Shown piece after piece: positions 38,824-50,797 of a stretch of DNA of 64,000 bases. The notes beneath the pieces were generated by a model that worked only from the letters and a program-made list of their open reading frames with translations, did no database searches and was not told the DNA's origin. Origin of the DNA: Marinobacter goseongensis (lineage in GTDB: Bacteria; Pseudomonadota; Gammaproteobacteria; Pseudomonadales; Oleiphilaceae); assembly GCF_023156235.1 (NCBI RefSeq), contig NZ_JAKZAI010000001.1:54462-118461 (forward strand), in the 5' to 3' direction. The stretch's first letter is position 1; every line of letters begins with the position of its first letter. The translations under genes and the position numbers were made by a program.

Positions 38824-38968
38824 TGTGTCTTCCGTATGAGGTTGTCAAGGTTCTTAGGCTAGTGGCTAGGCTGCGATTGGCGCGCCCGGCCCTTTATTTA
38901 TCGTACATTGGTGGTTATTGTACGGAGCCTGTCACACAAGGTACAGATCGAGTGGGTGTAGCTGGCTT

Positions 38969-39595
38969 ATGAGCTCAGAGAACACAGATTCAGCGCTGAA
39001 TGTCACGCCGCGACGGAGGCCGGTTCAGGCTCGCAGCCGTGAGCGGGTGGAAACCATTCTCCAGCATGCCACCGCTATTTTCCACGACGTCGGAGTCGAT
39101 GCCACCAGCATGTCGGCCATCGCGCGTCAGTCTGATATGTCGTTGGCCTCCCTTTATCGTTACTTCCCGAACAAGACAGCGATTGTAAAAGCGATAGCGG
39201 AGCGCCACGTCGAGAAAGTGGAGTCGGCCCTGCGTGACCGCCTCGGTGAGACCAGTCTTGCCGATGCGGTGGATGTGTTGATCGATCTGTTCTACGAATT
39301 CTATCGCACGGAACCGGCCTACTCGGCGATCTGGAGCGGAGTGGAAGCCATGCCCGAGCTGCGGCATCTGGATCTGAGAGAGCTGTACAGCCACGCCCGG
39401 GACCTGGACGCCCGCCTGGCGGTCGAGTTTCCGCACTTGGATAAGGATAAACGCTGGACGGCCAGTCTGATGCTGCCCCGCACCGCCGGCAGCATCCTGA
39501 GGCTGGCCGTGACCCTTCCGGAAGATCAGGCAAAGAACCTGGTCCGTGAGCTCAAGAGTATGATGACAGCGTATGTGCAGTCGCTGGTGGTCTGA
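38969..39595 (+). CDS. TetR-family transcriptional regulator
   Basis: A protein of 208 aa from the ATG at 38969. The N-terminal helix-turn-helix lies at about 22-68 (RERVETILQHATAIFHDVGV, MSAIARQSDMSLASLYRYFPNKTAIVKAIAERHV). The ligand domain is not recognisable. The neighbouring convergent gene is an Lrp regulator 13 bases away, and the divergent gene is proS, so the target is not clear. No palindromic operator was seen in the 145-base upstream gap. Confidence 0.88.
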   Translation: MSSENTDSALNVTPRRRPVQARSRERVETILQHATAIFHDVGVDATSMSAIARQSDMSLASLYRYFPNKTAIVKAIAERHVEKVESALRDRLGETSLADAVDVLIDLFYEFYRTEPAYSAIWSGVEAMPELRHLDLRELYSHARDLDARLAVEFPHLDKDKRWTASLMLPRTAGSILRLAVTLPEDQAKNLVRELKSMMTAYVQSLVV

Positions 39596-39608
39596 AACTC
39601 CACAGGCG

Positions 39609-40106
39609 TCATGACAGGTACCCAAGCGGCAACGCGGTATTATCAATCACTCGACGCAGCACAAAACTGGAGTGGACACCACTCACGCCCTGGATCCGGG
39701 TGATGCGATTGAGCAGAAAGTGATGGTAGTGGTCCATATCCGGCACCACGACCTTCAGCATGTAGTCTGCATCTTGCCCCGTGATCAAATAGCACTCCTG
39801 CACCTCCGGGTATTCCGCCACCTGCTCCTCGAACGCGGAAAATCGCTCGGGTGTGTGCCGGTCCATCCCGATCAGAATGATGGCGGTCAGGGATAGTCCC
39901 AGCTTCTTGTGATCGAGGATGGTGACTTTGCGGATAATGACGCCGGCCTCCTCCAGAGCGCGAACCCGACGCAGGCAGGGGGAGGGCGACAGGCCGACCT
40001 TGTCTGCCAGTTCCTGATTGGTGAGGGCGCCGTCGGTCTGCAATTCCTCGAGGATTCTCCGATCGGTTTTGTCGATTCTCACAAGTGCTGCGTTATTATT
40101 TGGCAT
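39609..40106 (-). CDS. Lrp/AsnC-family regulator
   Basis: A 165-aa protein with an N-terminal helix-turn-helix (TDRRILEELQTDGALTNQELADKVGLSPSPCLRRVRALEEAGVI, about 14-57) and a C-terminal RAM ligand domain (VQECYLITGQDADYMLKVVVPDM). It closely resembles Lrp and its paralogues. It is divergent from leuA, 147 bases apart, so it may respond to leucine and regulate leuA; this is inference from position. Confidence 0.92.
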   Translation of the reverse strand: MPNNNAALVRIDKTDRRILEELQTDGALTNQELADKVGLSPSPCLRRVRALEEAGVIIRKVTILDHKKLGLSLTAIILIGMDRHTPERFSAFEEQVAEYPEVQECYLITGQDADYMLKVVVPDMDHYHHFLLNRITRIQGVSGVHSSFVLRRVIDNTALPLGYLS

Positions 40107-40253
40107 AAAATTGCTTTACCGTTGTTGTATGGGGTAAAAACTGCCTAAATGGTAGGGCAAAACAGAAAAATAGCAATCATTTGTCCCGGAGTCAGCGTTA
40201 TCCTGTGGTTCATACGTTGACAGACTTCCGCAATTCGCAAGGACCGGACTGAC

Positions 40254-41942
40254 ATGGCATTCGATCACCGCAAATACGTTGCATTCAAACCCGTCGCCAA
40301 GAAGAATCGCCGTTGGCCTGATCAGATCATCGACAAAGCGCCCGACTGGTGCGCTGTTGACCTCAGGGATGGCAATCAGGCGTTGGTGAAACCCATGTCC
40401 GTTGCCCAGAAGCAACGTCTGTTCGATTTGCTGGTGAAGCTCGGCTTCAAGGAAATCGAGATTGGATTTCCCGCTGCCAGCCAGCCGGATTTCGATTTCT
40501 GTCGAAAGCTGATCGAGGAAAACCGGATTCCCGAGGACGTCACCATTCAGGTGCTGACCCAGGCGCGAGCGGAGCTCATCGAGCGCACCTACGAGGCGTT
40601 GCAGGGTGCGCGGCAAGCCATTGTTCATGTATACAACTCGACGTCCACCGTCCAGCGCGAGCAGGTGTTCGGGCTTGATCGCGCCGGTATCCGTGACATT
40701 GCCGTGAAAGGCGCTGAACTGGTGCGTGATATTGCCGCCAGGCATCCGGAAACCCGATGGACGTTTCAGTATTCACCGGAGAGCTTCACCGGCACGGAAC
40801 TGGATTTTGCCGCTGAAGTGATTGACGCGGTCAATGACGTCTGGCGCCCGGACCAGGGGCAGCCGGTGGTGATAAACCTGCCGGCAACGGTGGAAATGGC
40901 GACGCCGAACGTATTCGCCGATCAGATCGAATGGATTTGTGATCGGGTCCGCTACCGCGAGCATTTCCGTATCAGTGTGCACACCCATAACGATCGTGGG
41001 TGCGCGGTGGCCGCTGCCGAGCTTGCGGTCATGGCGGGCGCCGACCGGGTGGAGGGCACCCTGATGGGTAACGGCGAACGCACCGGAAACATGGACCTGG
41101 TCACCATGGCCATGAACTTGTATTCCCAGGGTGTCGATCCGACTCTGGACCTTTCCGGCATGGCGGAGGTTACCGAGGTTGTGGAAGCCTGTACCGAAAT
41201 CTCGACTCATCCCCGCCATCCCTACGCCGGTGAGCTGGTCTTCACGGCCTTTTCAGGCAGTCACCAGGACGCCATCCGTAAATGTCTGGCCCGGCGCCAG
41301 GACGGTGACCTGTGGAACGTGGCCTATTTGCCGATTGACCCGCGGGATCTGGGGCGCCGTTATGAGGAAGTGGTGCGTATCAACAGCCAGTCCGGGAAAG
41401 GCGGTGTCGCCTATGTGCTGGAGCGCGACTACAACATCAGCCTGCCGCGCTGGCTGCAGATCGAATTCAGCAAGGTGGTTCAGGGTGAGGCCGAGATCAA
41501 CGGCGGGGAAATCGACTCCCTGACTATTCACCGCCTGTTCGAGGATCGCTATCTGAAGGTGCACGCCCCCTGGGCGCTGAAGTCCTATGATTTGCATCGC
41601 GACGACAATGGCGTGAAGGCCTCTGTCAGTCTGGGTAGCGATGAGCATCCGGTGCGCCTTGAAGGCCTGGGGCTTGGCGCGGTTGAGGCGGTATCGGCCG
41701 CGCTGGAGGCCTCCTGTGGCGTGCGGATTGCTGTCGAGGCCTACGATGAATTTGCCCTGGGTGAGGGCACTAAAGCCAATGCGTTGGCCTGTATCCGCCT
41801 GACCGTTGATGGAGTCCATTGCAGCGCGGCTGCTCTGGCTGAGGACACCACGTCGGCAACCTTGCAGGCGCTTTTCTCGGCGGTTGCCCAGGTCGCAACA
41901 GCGCCGGTTGCGCAGCCGGCGGTGGAAGCCGGCGAAGCCTGA
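40254..41942 (+). CDS. leuA: 2-isopropylmalate synthase (long type)
   Basis: A 562-aa enzyme that condenses acetyl-CoA with 2-oxoisovalerate, the first step of leucine synthesis. WCAVDLRDGNQALVKPMSV is the active-site start, FQYSPESFTGTELDFAAEV and HTHNDRGCAVAAAELAVMAGADRVEGTL are the metal-binding region. The C-terminal regulatory domain spans about 430-550 and ends in an Ala/Val-rich tail. Length and start MAFDHRKYVAFKPVAKKNRRWPDQ match the actinobacterial/Pseudomonas type rather than E. coli LeuA. No leader peptide rich in leucine was seen upstream. Confidence 0.95.
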   Translation: MAFDHRKYVAFKPVAKKNRRWPDQIIDKAPDWCAVDLRDGNQALVKPMSVAQKQRLFDLLVKLGFKEIEIGFPAASQPDFDFCRKLIEENRIPEDVTIQVLTQARAELIERTYEALQGARQAIVHVYNSTSTVQREQVFGLDRAGIRDIAVKGAELVRDIAARHPETRWTFQYSPESFTGTELDFAAEVIDAVNDVWRPDQGQPVVINLPATVEMATPNVFADQIEWICDRVRYREHFRISVHTHNDRGCAVAAAELAVMAGADRVEGTLMGNGERTGNMDLVTMAMNLYSQGVDPTLDLSGMAEVTEVVEACTEISTHPRHPYAGELVFTAFSGSHQDAIRKCLARRQDGDLWNVAYLPIDPRDLGRRYEEVVRINSQSGKGGVAYVLERDYNISLPRWLQIEFSKVVQGEAEINGGEIDSLTIHRLFEDRYLKVHAPWALKSYDLHRDDNGVKASVSLGSDEHPVRLEGLGLGAVEAVSAALEASCGVRIAVEAYDEFALGEGTKANALACIRLTVDGVHCSAAALAEDTTSATLQALFSAVAQVATAPVAQPAVEAGEA

Positions 41943-41960
41943 TTCAGATCAGCCAGGCAC

Positions 41961-41988
41961 AAAAAAGCCGGCGCAAGCCGGCTTTTTT
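41961..41988 (+). terminator. Bidirectional terminator after leuA
   Basis: AAAAAAGCCGGC (41961-41972) pairs with GCCGGCTTTTTT (41977-41988) over a GCAA loop. The A and T runs on both sides allow it to end leuA and, from the other strand, the csp transcript at 42030. Confidence 0.93.
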
Positions 41989-42029
41989 GTGAGCTGTTGC
42001 CCGTGAGGGGCAAAAGCGGGAGCGTTACC

Positions 42030-42239
42030 TCAGACCGGGGTAACGTTTTCCGCCTGGGGACCTTTCGGACCCTGCGTAACGGTAAACTGTACCTGCTGAC
42101 CTTCGGTCAGTGTACGGAAACCGCTGGAGTTGATTGCACTGTAGTGGACGAATACGTCACTGCCACCATCCTGAGCGATGAAGCCAAAGCCTTTGGATTC
42201 GTTGAACCACTTGACGGAGCCGGTTTTAGTATCAGACAT
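42030..42239 (-). CDS. CspA-family cold-shock protein
   Basis: A 69-aa single cold-shock domain protein from the ATG at 42237-42239; an upstream extension is open but lies in the leader. RNP1 is SKGFGFIAQ and RNP2 is VFVHYSAI, and the end [15 protein letters not shown] is typical. Such proteins act as RNA chaperones. It has its own promoter at 42408-42435 and a leader of about 160 bases. It lies downstream of prpE on the same strand but is separated from it by the leader. Confidence 0.95.
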   Translation of the reverse strand: MSDTKTGSVKWFNESKGFGFIAQDGGSDVFVHYSAINSSGFRTLTEGQQVQFTVTQGPKGPQAENVTPV

Positions 42240-42557
42240 TGATCTTTCCTGTATTCCTGAGATTTTGCCCTCACGGGACCTTCGGTTTTCCCTGGGATTA
42301 ACCGGTGCTGAGAAATCCAAGCGTACTGAGGAAGGAGCAACGAAGAGCACTGCGGCAGGACGTTGGAGCACTTTCACCAAATAACGCTGTATTTTCACAG
42401 CAATTTCAGTATAGACCGAGTTTCGGGGGCGTCAACGCTTTTTTAATGACTTTGTTGTTGGTTTTTTAAGCTTCAAAAACAACGGCTTGTCATAAAAATG
42501 TCACCGGGTAGCCTGGCATTTTAACCGCAAGGCTAACCGGTTTTGTGGTTGGCTCCG
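42240..42557 (-). promoter_or_regulatory. Promoter and long leader of the csp gene
   Basis: On the minus strand a sigma-70-like promoter reads TTGACG (42430-42435), a 16-base spacer, and TATACT (42408-42413). Transcription from about 42401 would give a leader of about 160 bases before the csp start, the size known from cspA-type mRNAs that control translation at low temperature. The region 42436-42557 up to the prpE stop is AT-rich with T runs, and no gene is visible in it. Confidence 0.65.
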
Positions 42558-44432
42558 TTAGCGTCCGAACTGTTTGCTGATATCCTCCAGAATGGCCGGG
42601 TCATCGATGGTGCTGGGCACCTTGTAGTCCTCGCCATCGGCAATCTGGCGGATGATGCGGCGCAGGATCTTGCCGGAGCGTGTTTTAGGCAAGCGCTCAA
42701 CCACCATGGCACGCCGGAAACACGCGATAGCGCCGATTTTTTCACGCACCATCTCGACCAGCTCTTCCTCGAGCTCATCGTGATCGATGGTGGCGCTGTC
42801 CTTGATCAGCACCAGACCGACCGGAATCTGCCCTTTCATTTCATCCCGGGCACCCACCACACAGCACTCTGCCACTGCCGGGTGAGAGGCCACGACTTCC
42901 TCCATCTCTCCGGTAGACAGGCGATGTCCGGCGACGTTAATGACGTCGTCAGTGCGCCCCATAACAAACACATAGCCATCGTCGTCAATGAACCCGCCGT
43001 CGCCGGAGGTGTAAAACCCCTTGATCGGGTCGAGGTAGGTTTTGCGGAAGCGCTCGTCGTCGCCCCAGACGGTTGTCATGCAGCCGGGTGGCAAGGGCAG
43101 TTTGACGGCAATCTGGCCCTGCTCCCCGGCCGGTACCTGGCTGCCCTCCAGGTCCACAACCTGAACGTTGAAGCCGGGAGAGGGCACTGTGGCGGAGCCG
43201 GGTCGGGTGGCCATCATCTCGATGCCAACCGGGTTGCAGCAAATAGCCCAGCCGGTCTCGGTTTGCCACCAGTGGTCGAGCACGGGCAGGCCGGTCTGCT
43301 CCTTGAGCCACTCATAGGTGGCCGGATCAAGCCGTTCGCCGGCCAGGAACAGTCGTTTCAGCGAGCTGATGTCGTAACGTGTGAGCTGATCCGCCTCGGG
43401 ATCTTCTTTGCGCACGGCGCGGAAGGCTGTCGGTGCGGTAAACAGCATGTTGACCCCGTGGTCCTGAACTACCCGCCAGAACGCGCCCGCATCCGGGGTT
43501 TTGACCGGCTTGCCCTCGTAGAGAATGGTGGTGCAGCCGGCAAACAGCGGCGCGTACACAATGTAGCTGTGGCCGACGACCCAGCCGACATCGGAGGCGG
43601 CCCAATACACATCGCCGGGTTTGGCGTCATAGACCAGTTGCATGCTGTAGCGAAGCGCGACGGCATGACCGCCGTTGTCCCGCACCACACCCTTGGGTTT
43701 TCCGGTGGTGCCGGACGTATACAGAACGTACAGCGGATCGGTAGACCTGACCGGCACCGGGTCGGTGGGGCTGGCGCTGGCCATCAGATCCTGCCAGTCG
43801 AAATCGCGTCCGTCCTGCATCGATGCTTTCACTTGCGGGCGCTGGTAGAGAATACAGAACTCGGGTTTATGGCTGGCCTGTTCGATGGCTTTGTCGACCA
43901 ACGGCTTGTATTCGATAACTCGGGCGACTTCAATTCCGCAGGAGGCGGTAATGACTGCCTTGGGCTTCGCGTCGTCAATACGCACCGCCAGCTCGTGGGC
44001 GGCAAATCCGCCGAACACTACCGAGTGAATAGCGCCTATTCGGGCGCAACCCAGCATGGCGATCACCGCTTCCGGCACCATGGGCATGTAGATGATCACC
44101 CGGTCGCCCTTTGAGATACCGCGACCCTTGAGGACCCCGGCAAAAAGGGCGACTTGCCGGGTGAGTTCGGTGTAGGTGTAGGTGCGGGTGGTGTTGGTGA
44201 CCGGTGAGTCGTAGATCAATGCCGCCTGATCGCCGCGGCCGGCACGAATATTGGCATCCAGCGCGACGTCGCTGGTGTTGAGTTCCCCGTCCGGAAACCA
44301 GACACCGTGGCCATTATCTGTGGCCTGCCAGATGGTTTTCGGTGACTTGATCCAGTCAATGTTCGCAGCTTGCTCTCGCCAGAACTCGTCCGGTCTGTCG
44401 ATCGATCGCCTGAACTCGGAGTTGTAATCCAT
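42558..44432 (-). CDS. prpE: Propionyl-CoA synthetase (AMP-forming), PrpE-like
   Basis: A protein of 624 aa from the ATG at 44430-44432, preceded by GAGGTGG; a 19-residue extension upstream is less likely. It is an ANL-family ligase that activates short acyl acids as acyl-CoA via acyl-AMP. Core motifs are LYVLYTSGTTGKPKGVV, YWAASDVGWVVGHSYIVYAPL, WQTETGWAICCNP, TSGDGGFIDDDGYVFVMGRTDDVINVAGHRLSTGEMEEVV and the catalytic lysine in KTRSGKILRR. N-terminal sequence and the ETGW variant favour PrpE over Acs. There are no methylcitrate genes nearby, so substrate preference is inferred. Confidence 0.85.
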   Translation of the reverse strand: MDYNSEFRRSIDRPDEFWREQAANIDWIKSPKTIWQATDNGHGVWFPDGELNTSDVALDANIRAGRGDQAALIYDSPVTNTTRTYTYTELTRQVALFAGVLKGRGISKGDRVIIYMPMVPEAVIAMLGCARIGAIHSVVFGGFAAHELAVRIDDAKPKAVITASCGIEVARVIEYKPLVDKAIEQASHKPEFCILYQRPQVKASMQDGRDFDWQDLMASASPTDPVPVRSTDPLYVLYTSGTTGKPKGVVRDNGGHAVALRYSMQLVYDAKPGDVYWAASDVGWVVGHSYIVYAPLFAGCTTILYEGKPVKTPDAGAFWRVVQDHGVNMLFTAPTAFRAVRKEDPEADQLTRYDISSLKRLFLAGERLDPATYEWLKEQTGLPVLDHWWQTETGWAICCNPVGIEMMATRPGSATVPSPGFNVQVVDLEGSQVPAGEQGQIAVKLPLPPGCMTTVWGDDERFRKTYLDPIKGFYTSGDGGFIDDDGYVFVMGRTDDVINVAGHRLSTGEMEEVVASHPAVAECCVVGARDEMKGQIPVGLVLIKDSATIDHDELEEELVEMVREKIGAIACFRRAMVVERLPKTRSGKILRRIIRQIADGEDYKVPSTIDDPAILEDISKQFGR

Positions 44433-44541
44433 GCCATCCACCTCGTGTTCCTGTTGTTGTTTTCCAGTGCTGCCCATAACTGTAGGCACTTTGAGGGGAA
44501 GGACTACTAGACCATAGGCTTAGTCAACGCCTGCAGGCGGA

Positions 44542-45900
44542 TTATTCATCCGCTGAATTGACCGAGATCACGGTGGCGGTGATAACACCTCTGCCGAGAC
44601 GGGTGTTGATGGCGTCTCCCGGGCTGACGTCGGCTGCATCACGGAGTATCAGGCCATCGCTTTGGCGGCGGGCTATGGCGTATCCACGTCCCAGGGTCGC
44701 CAGCGGGCTGACCAACTGCAGGGTCTGGCCGGTGTGGCTGAGCCGGTCATGGTGCCGGTCAAGGCGCCGACGAATCCCGGTCTGTAGTTTGTCCTGCAAG
44801 CGGGCGAGCAAGTCGTGATGGTGGTCCAGTTGGCGGCGCGGGGATTGGGTGCGGAGGCGTTGGACCAGGTGTCCGGCACGCACCATGCGTTGCTGCAGCG
44901 CCTGCTGGAGGGCCTGGCCAAGCCGGACATCCAGCTCATCCAGGCGCTGGGCCCTGTCCATCAGTTGTCGTCTTGGATCACGCAGCCGCGCCGCCAGATG
45001 GCCGGTCTGGGTTTGCATTCGTTGCAGCGCCCGGCGGACGCCATGGGTGAGGCGGCTGTACTTTTCGTCCACCTGCCTGACCCATTCCCGCTGGTCCGGC
45101 GACACTTTCTCGGCAGCGGCCGAGGGCGTGGGTGCGCGCAGGTCGGCAACCAAATCCGCAATCGTCACATCCACCTCGTGACCAACGGCACTGACGGTCG
45201 GGATGCGGCAATCGGCGATGGCGCGGGCAACGGCCTCCTCGTTGAAGCACCACAGGTCCTCCAGCGATCCGCCTCCGCGACCAATAATCAGCACGTCAGC
45301 GACGCCGTGAGCCTGGGCCTGTTCAATGGCGCGAACGATGTCCGCCGTGGCGGGCTTGCCCTGGACGGCGGTGGGGTAGAGCGTTACCGGTATGGCGGGG
45401 CATCGTCTTGCCAGTACGGTCAGAATATCGTGAATGGCAGCCCCGGTGGGGGAGGTGACTACGCCAATGTGCCGCGGTGCGGTTGGCAGCGGTTTCTTGC
45501 GGCTAACCTCAAACAGGCCCTCCTCGGCAAGCTTGCGTTTGAGTTCCTCGAAAGCCTGTTGCAGGGCGCCCAGGCCTGCCGGCTCGAGATGCTCGACAAT
45601 GATCTGGAAATCGCCGCGATTCTCGTACAGGGTGACCTTGCCACGGATGCGAATCTGGTCACCGTCCCTGGGGATTTCGCGGATGCGTTGGTTGAACCCC
45701 TTGAACATGGCGCAGCGTACCTGGCACTTGCGGTCCTTCAGGGAAAAATACCAGTGCCCGGATGACGGGCGGGAAAAACCGGACATCTCCCCCTCGACCC
45801 ACACTTGCATAAAGCTGGTTTCCAGCAGGTGTTTTGCCTGATGGTTCAGTTCACTGACGCTCAGTGCCCGTGGGCGTGAATCCTGAAAAGGGGTGTTCAA
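44542..45900 (-). CDS. xseA: Exodeoxyribonuclease VII large subunit
   Basis: A 452-aa catalytic subunit of ExoVII, which degrades single-stranded DNA. The N-terminal OB fold (about 10-100, VSELNHQAKHLLETSFMQVWVEGEMSGFSRPSSGHWYFSLKD) and the catalytic core (GVVTSPTGAAIHDILTVL, IIGRGGGSLEDLWCFNEEAVARAI, PTVSAVGHEVDVTIADLVADLRAPTPSAAAE) are intact. A long basic coiled-coil region (about 280-400) precedes the end. It is divergent from guaB. The small subunit xseB is not in the window. Confidence 0.96.
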   Translation of the reverse strand: MNTPFQDSRPRALSVSELNHQAKHLLETSFMQVWVEGEMSGFSRPSSGHWYFSLKDRKCQVRCAMFKGFNQRIREIPRDGDQIRIRGKVTLYENRGDFQIIVEHLEPAGLGALQQAFEELKRKLAEEGLFEVSRKKPLPTAPRHIGVVTSPTGAAIHDILTVLARRCPAIPVTLYPTAVQGKPATADIVRAIEQAQAHGVADVLIIGRGGGSLEDLWCFNEEAVARAIADCRIPTVSAVGHEVDVTIADLVADLRAPTPSAAAEKVSPDQREWVRQVDEKYSRLTHGVRRALQRMQTQTGHLAARLRDPRRQLMDRAQRLDELDVRLGQALQQALQQRMVRAGHLVQRLRTQSPRRQLDHHHDLLARLQDKLQTGIRRRLDRHHDRLSHTGQTLQLVSPLATLGRGYAIARRQSDGLILRDAADVSPGDAINTRLGRGVITATVISVNSADE

Positions 45901-45997
45901 CGTCTGACTCCCGGGTTAAACATACGCAATAGCCGAAAAGTGAAGAGCAAAAATAGCGGAATTTCAAAAAGATGCAATTGAACCTTAAAACCGCTGC

Positions 45998-46028
45998 GGT
46001 TTACTGTAAACCCACGCCCATTTATAAT
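45998..46028 (+). promoter_or_regulatory. guaB promoter with an overlapping palindrome
   Basis: A sigma-70-like promoter reads TTTACT (46000-46005), a 17-base spacer, and TATAAT (46023-46028), about 85 bases before the guaB start. The perfect inverted repeat GGTTTAC-T-GTAAACC (45998-46012) covers the -35 element, a position where a bound protein would block RNA polymerase. It does not match the E. coli PurR site (ACGCAAACGTTTGCGT). Confidence 0.65.
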
Positions 46029-46039
46029 AGATCGATTAA

Positions 46040-47578
<1,539 letters not shown>

Positions 47579-47593
47579 GTACTGCCGTTCCGG

Positions 47594-47618
47594 GCGCGGC
47601 TCAGGGTCTGAGCCGCGC
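47594..47618 (+). terminator. Hairpin between guaB and guaA (terminator or attenuator)
   Basis: GCGCGGCTCA (47594-47603) pairs perfectly with TGAGCCGCGC (47609-47618) around GGGTC, and TTATTATTT follows. The T tract is interrupted by A, so termination may be partial, which would lower guaA relative to guaB expression. Confidence 0.65.
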
Positions 47619-47643
47619 TTATTATTTCTGATCCGAGGACTCC

Positions 47644-49221
47644 ATGGCCCAGAACATTCACGACCACCGCATTCTGATTCTCGATTTTGGCTCCCAGTAC
47701 ACCCAGTTGATCGCGCGCCGCGTTCGTGAAATCGGGGTCTATTGTGAGATCAGGGCCTTTGACATCACCGATGAAGAGCTCGAAGCGTTCAATCCCAAAG
47801 GCATTATCCTTGCTGGCGGTCCGGAATCCGTAACCCAGCTCGGTGGTCCCCGGGCGCCAGAGGGGCTGTTTGATCGGGGTATCCCGGTGCTTGGCATCTG
47901 CTATGGCATGCAAACCATGGCAGAGCAACTTGGCGGTCGGGTTGCCAGCTCGGAGAAGCGGGAGTTCGGCTATGCCCAGGTCAAGATTCGCGCGGCCGGC
48001 CCTCTGCTGCAGGGCATCACTGACCACCTGACGGCAACAGGCGATTCGTTGCTCGATGTGTGGATGAGCCATGGCGACAAGGTTGTGGTGCTGCCCGAAG
48101 GGTTCGAGCTCCTGGCGTCCACCGAGAGCGCGCCCATCGCTGCCATGCAGGATCGTCAGCGGCACCTGTATGGGGTCCAGTTCCATCCGGAGGTGACCCA
48201 CACCCTGCAGGGCAAGCGCATTCTGGAGCATTTCGTGCTGGACATCAGTGGCTGTGAGGCACTGTGGACTCCAGCCAAGATCGTGGATGATGCCGTTCAG
48301 CAGATTCGTGAGCAGGTGGGTAGCGACAAGGTTCTGCTGGGGTTGTCTGGCGGCGTGGACTCGTCGGTGACCGCGGCATTGCTGCACAAGGCGATTGGCG
48401 ATCAGCTGACCTGTGTGTTCGTGGACAATGGCCTGCTGCGCCTGCACGAGGGTGATCAGGTGATGGACATGTTCGCCAGCAACATGGGCGTAAAGGTCAT
48501 CCGTGTCGACGCGGAAGATCTGTTTCTGTCCAAGCTGAAGGGTGAGGCGGATCCGGAAAAGAAGCGCAAGATCATCGGCAACACCTTTATTGACGTGTTC
48601 GATGAAGAGGCTGCCAGTATCCGCGACGTCAACTGGCTGGCGCAGGGCACCATCTACCCGGACGTGATTGAATCAGCGGCCTCCAAAACCGGCAAGGCCC
48701 ATGTGATCAAGTCTCACCATAACGTGGGTGGTCTTCCTGAGACCATGAAGATGAAGCTGGTCGAGCCATTGCGGGAATTGTTCAAGGATGAAGTCCGCCG
48801 TATCGGCCTCGAACTGGGCCTGCCTTACGATATGGTGTATCGCCATCCGTTCCCGGGGCCGGGCCTGGGTGTGCGCATTCTCGGTGAGGTCAAGAAAGAG
48901 TATGCGGAAATCCTCCGCAGTGCCGACGCCATCTTCCTCGAGGAGCTGCACCGTGCGGATTTCTACCACAAGACCAGTCAGGCCTTCGCCGTGTTTCTTC
49001 CGGTCAAATCCGTCGGTGTGGTGGGGGATGCCCGCCGTTACGAGTATGTGATTGCATTGCGCGCGGTTGAGACCATCGATTTCATGACCGCCCGTTGGGC
49101 CCACCTGCCTTACGATCTGCTGGAAACGGTTTCAAACCGGATCATCAACGAAATTACCGGTGTATCGCGGGTTACCTACGACGTGTCCTCCAAGCCTCCC
49201 GCCACCATTGAGTGGGAATAA
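47644..49221 (+). CDS. guaA: GMP synthase (glutamine-hydrolysing)
   Basis: A 525-aa enzyme making GMP from XMP with glutamine as ammonia donor. The class I amidotransferase domain (1-200) has [26 protein letters not shown] (nucleophile C86) and FHPEVTHT. The ATP-pyrophosphatase domain has [16 protein letters not shown] near 232-248, and the dimerisation domain ends with PATIEWE. It forms the guaBA unit; tadA follows after 18 bases. Confidence 0.98.
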   Translation: MAQNIHDHRILILDFGSQYTQLIARRVREIGVYCEIRAFDITDEELEAFNPKGIILAGGPESVTQLGGPRAPEGLFDRGIPVLGICYGMQTMAEQLGGRVASSEKREFGYAQVKIRAAGPLLQGITDHLTATGDSLLDVWMSHGDKVVVLPEGFELLASTESAPIAAMQDRQRHLYGVQFHPEVTHTLQGKRILEHFVLDISGCEALWTPAKIVDDAVQQIREQVGSDKVLLGLSGGVDSSVTAALLHKAIGDQLTCVFVDNGLLRLHEGDQVMDMFASNMGVKVIRVDAEDLFLSKLKGEADPEKKRKIIGNTFIDVFDEEAASIRDVNWLAQGTIYPDVIESAASKTGKAHVIKSHHNVGGLPETMKMKLVEPLRELFKDEVRRIGLELGLPYDMVYRHPFPGPGLGVRILGEVKKEYAEILRSADAIFLEELHRADFYHKTSQAFAVFLPVKSVGVVGDARRYEYVIALRAVETIDFMTARWAHLPYDLLETVSNRIINEITGVSRVTYDVSSKPPATIEWE

Positions 49222-50756
<1,535 letters not shown>

Positions 50757-50797
50757 CCCTTTTAATTTTTTAACGTTACACACGCGGGATTGAACGG

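Noticed and set aside
42543..44114. A 523-codon open frame on the plus strand
   Set aside because: It is antisense to prpE over its full length, has no family pattern, and is explained by GC-rich codon use.
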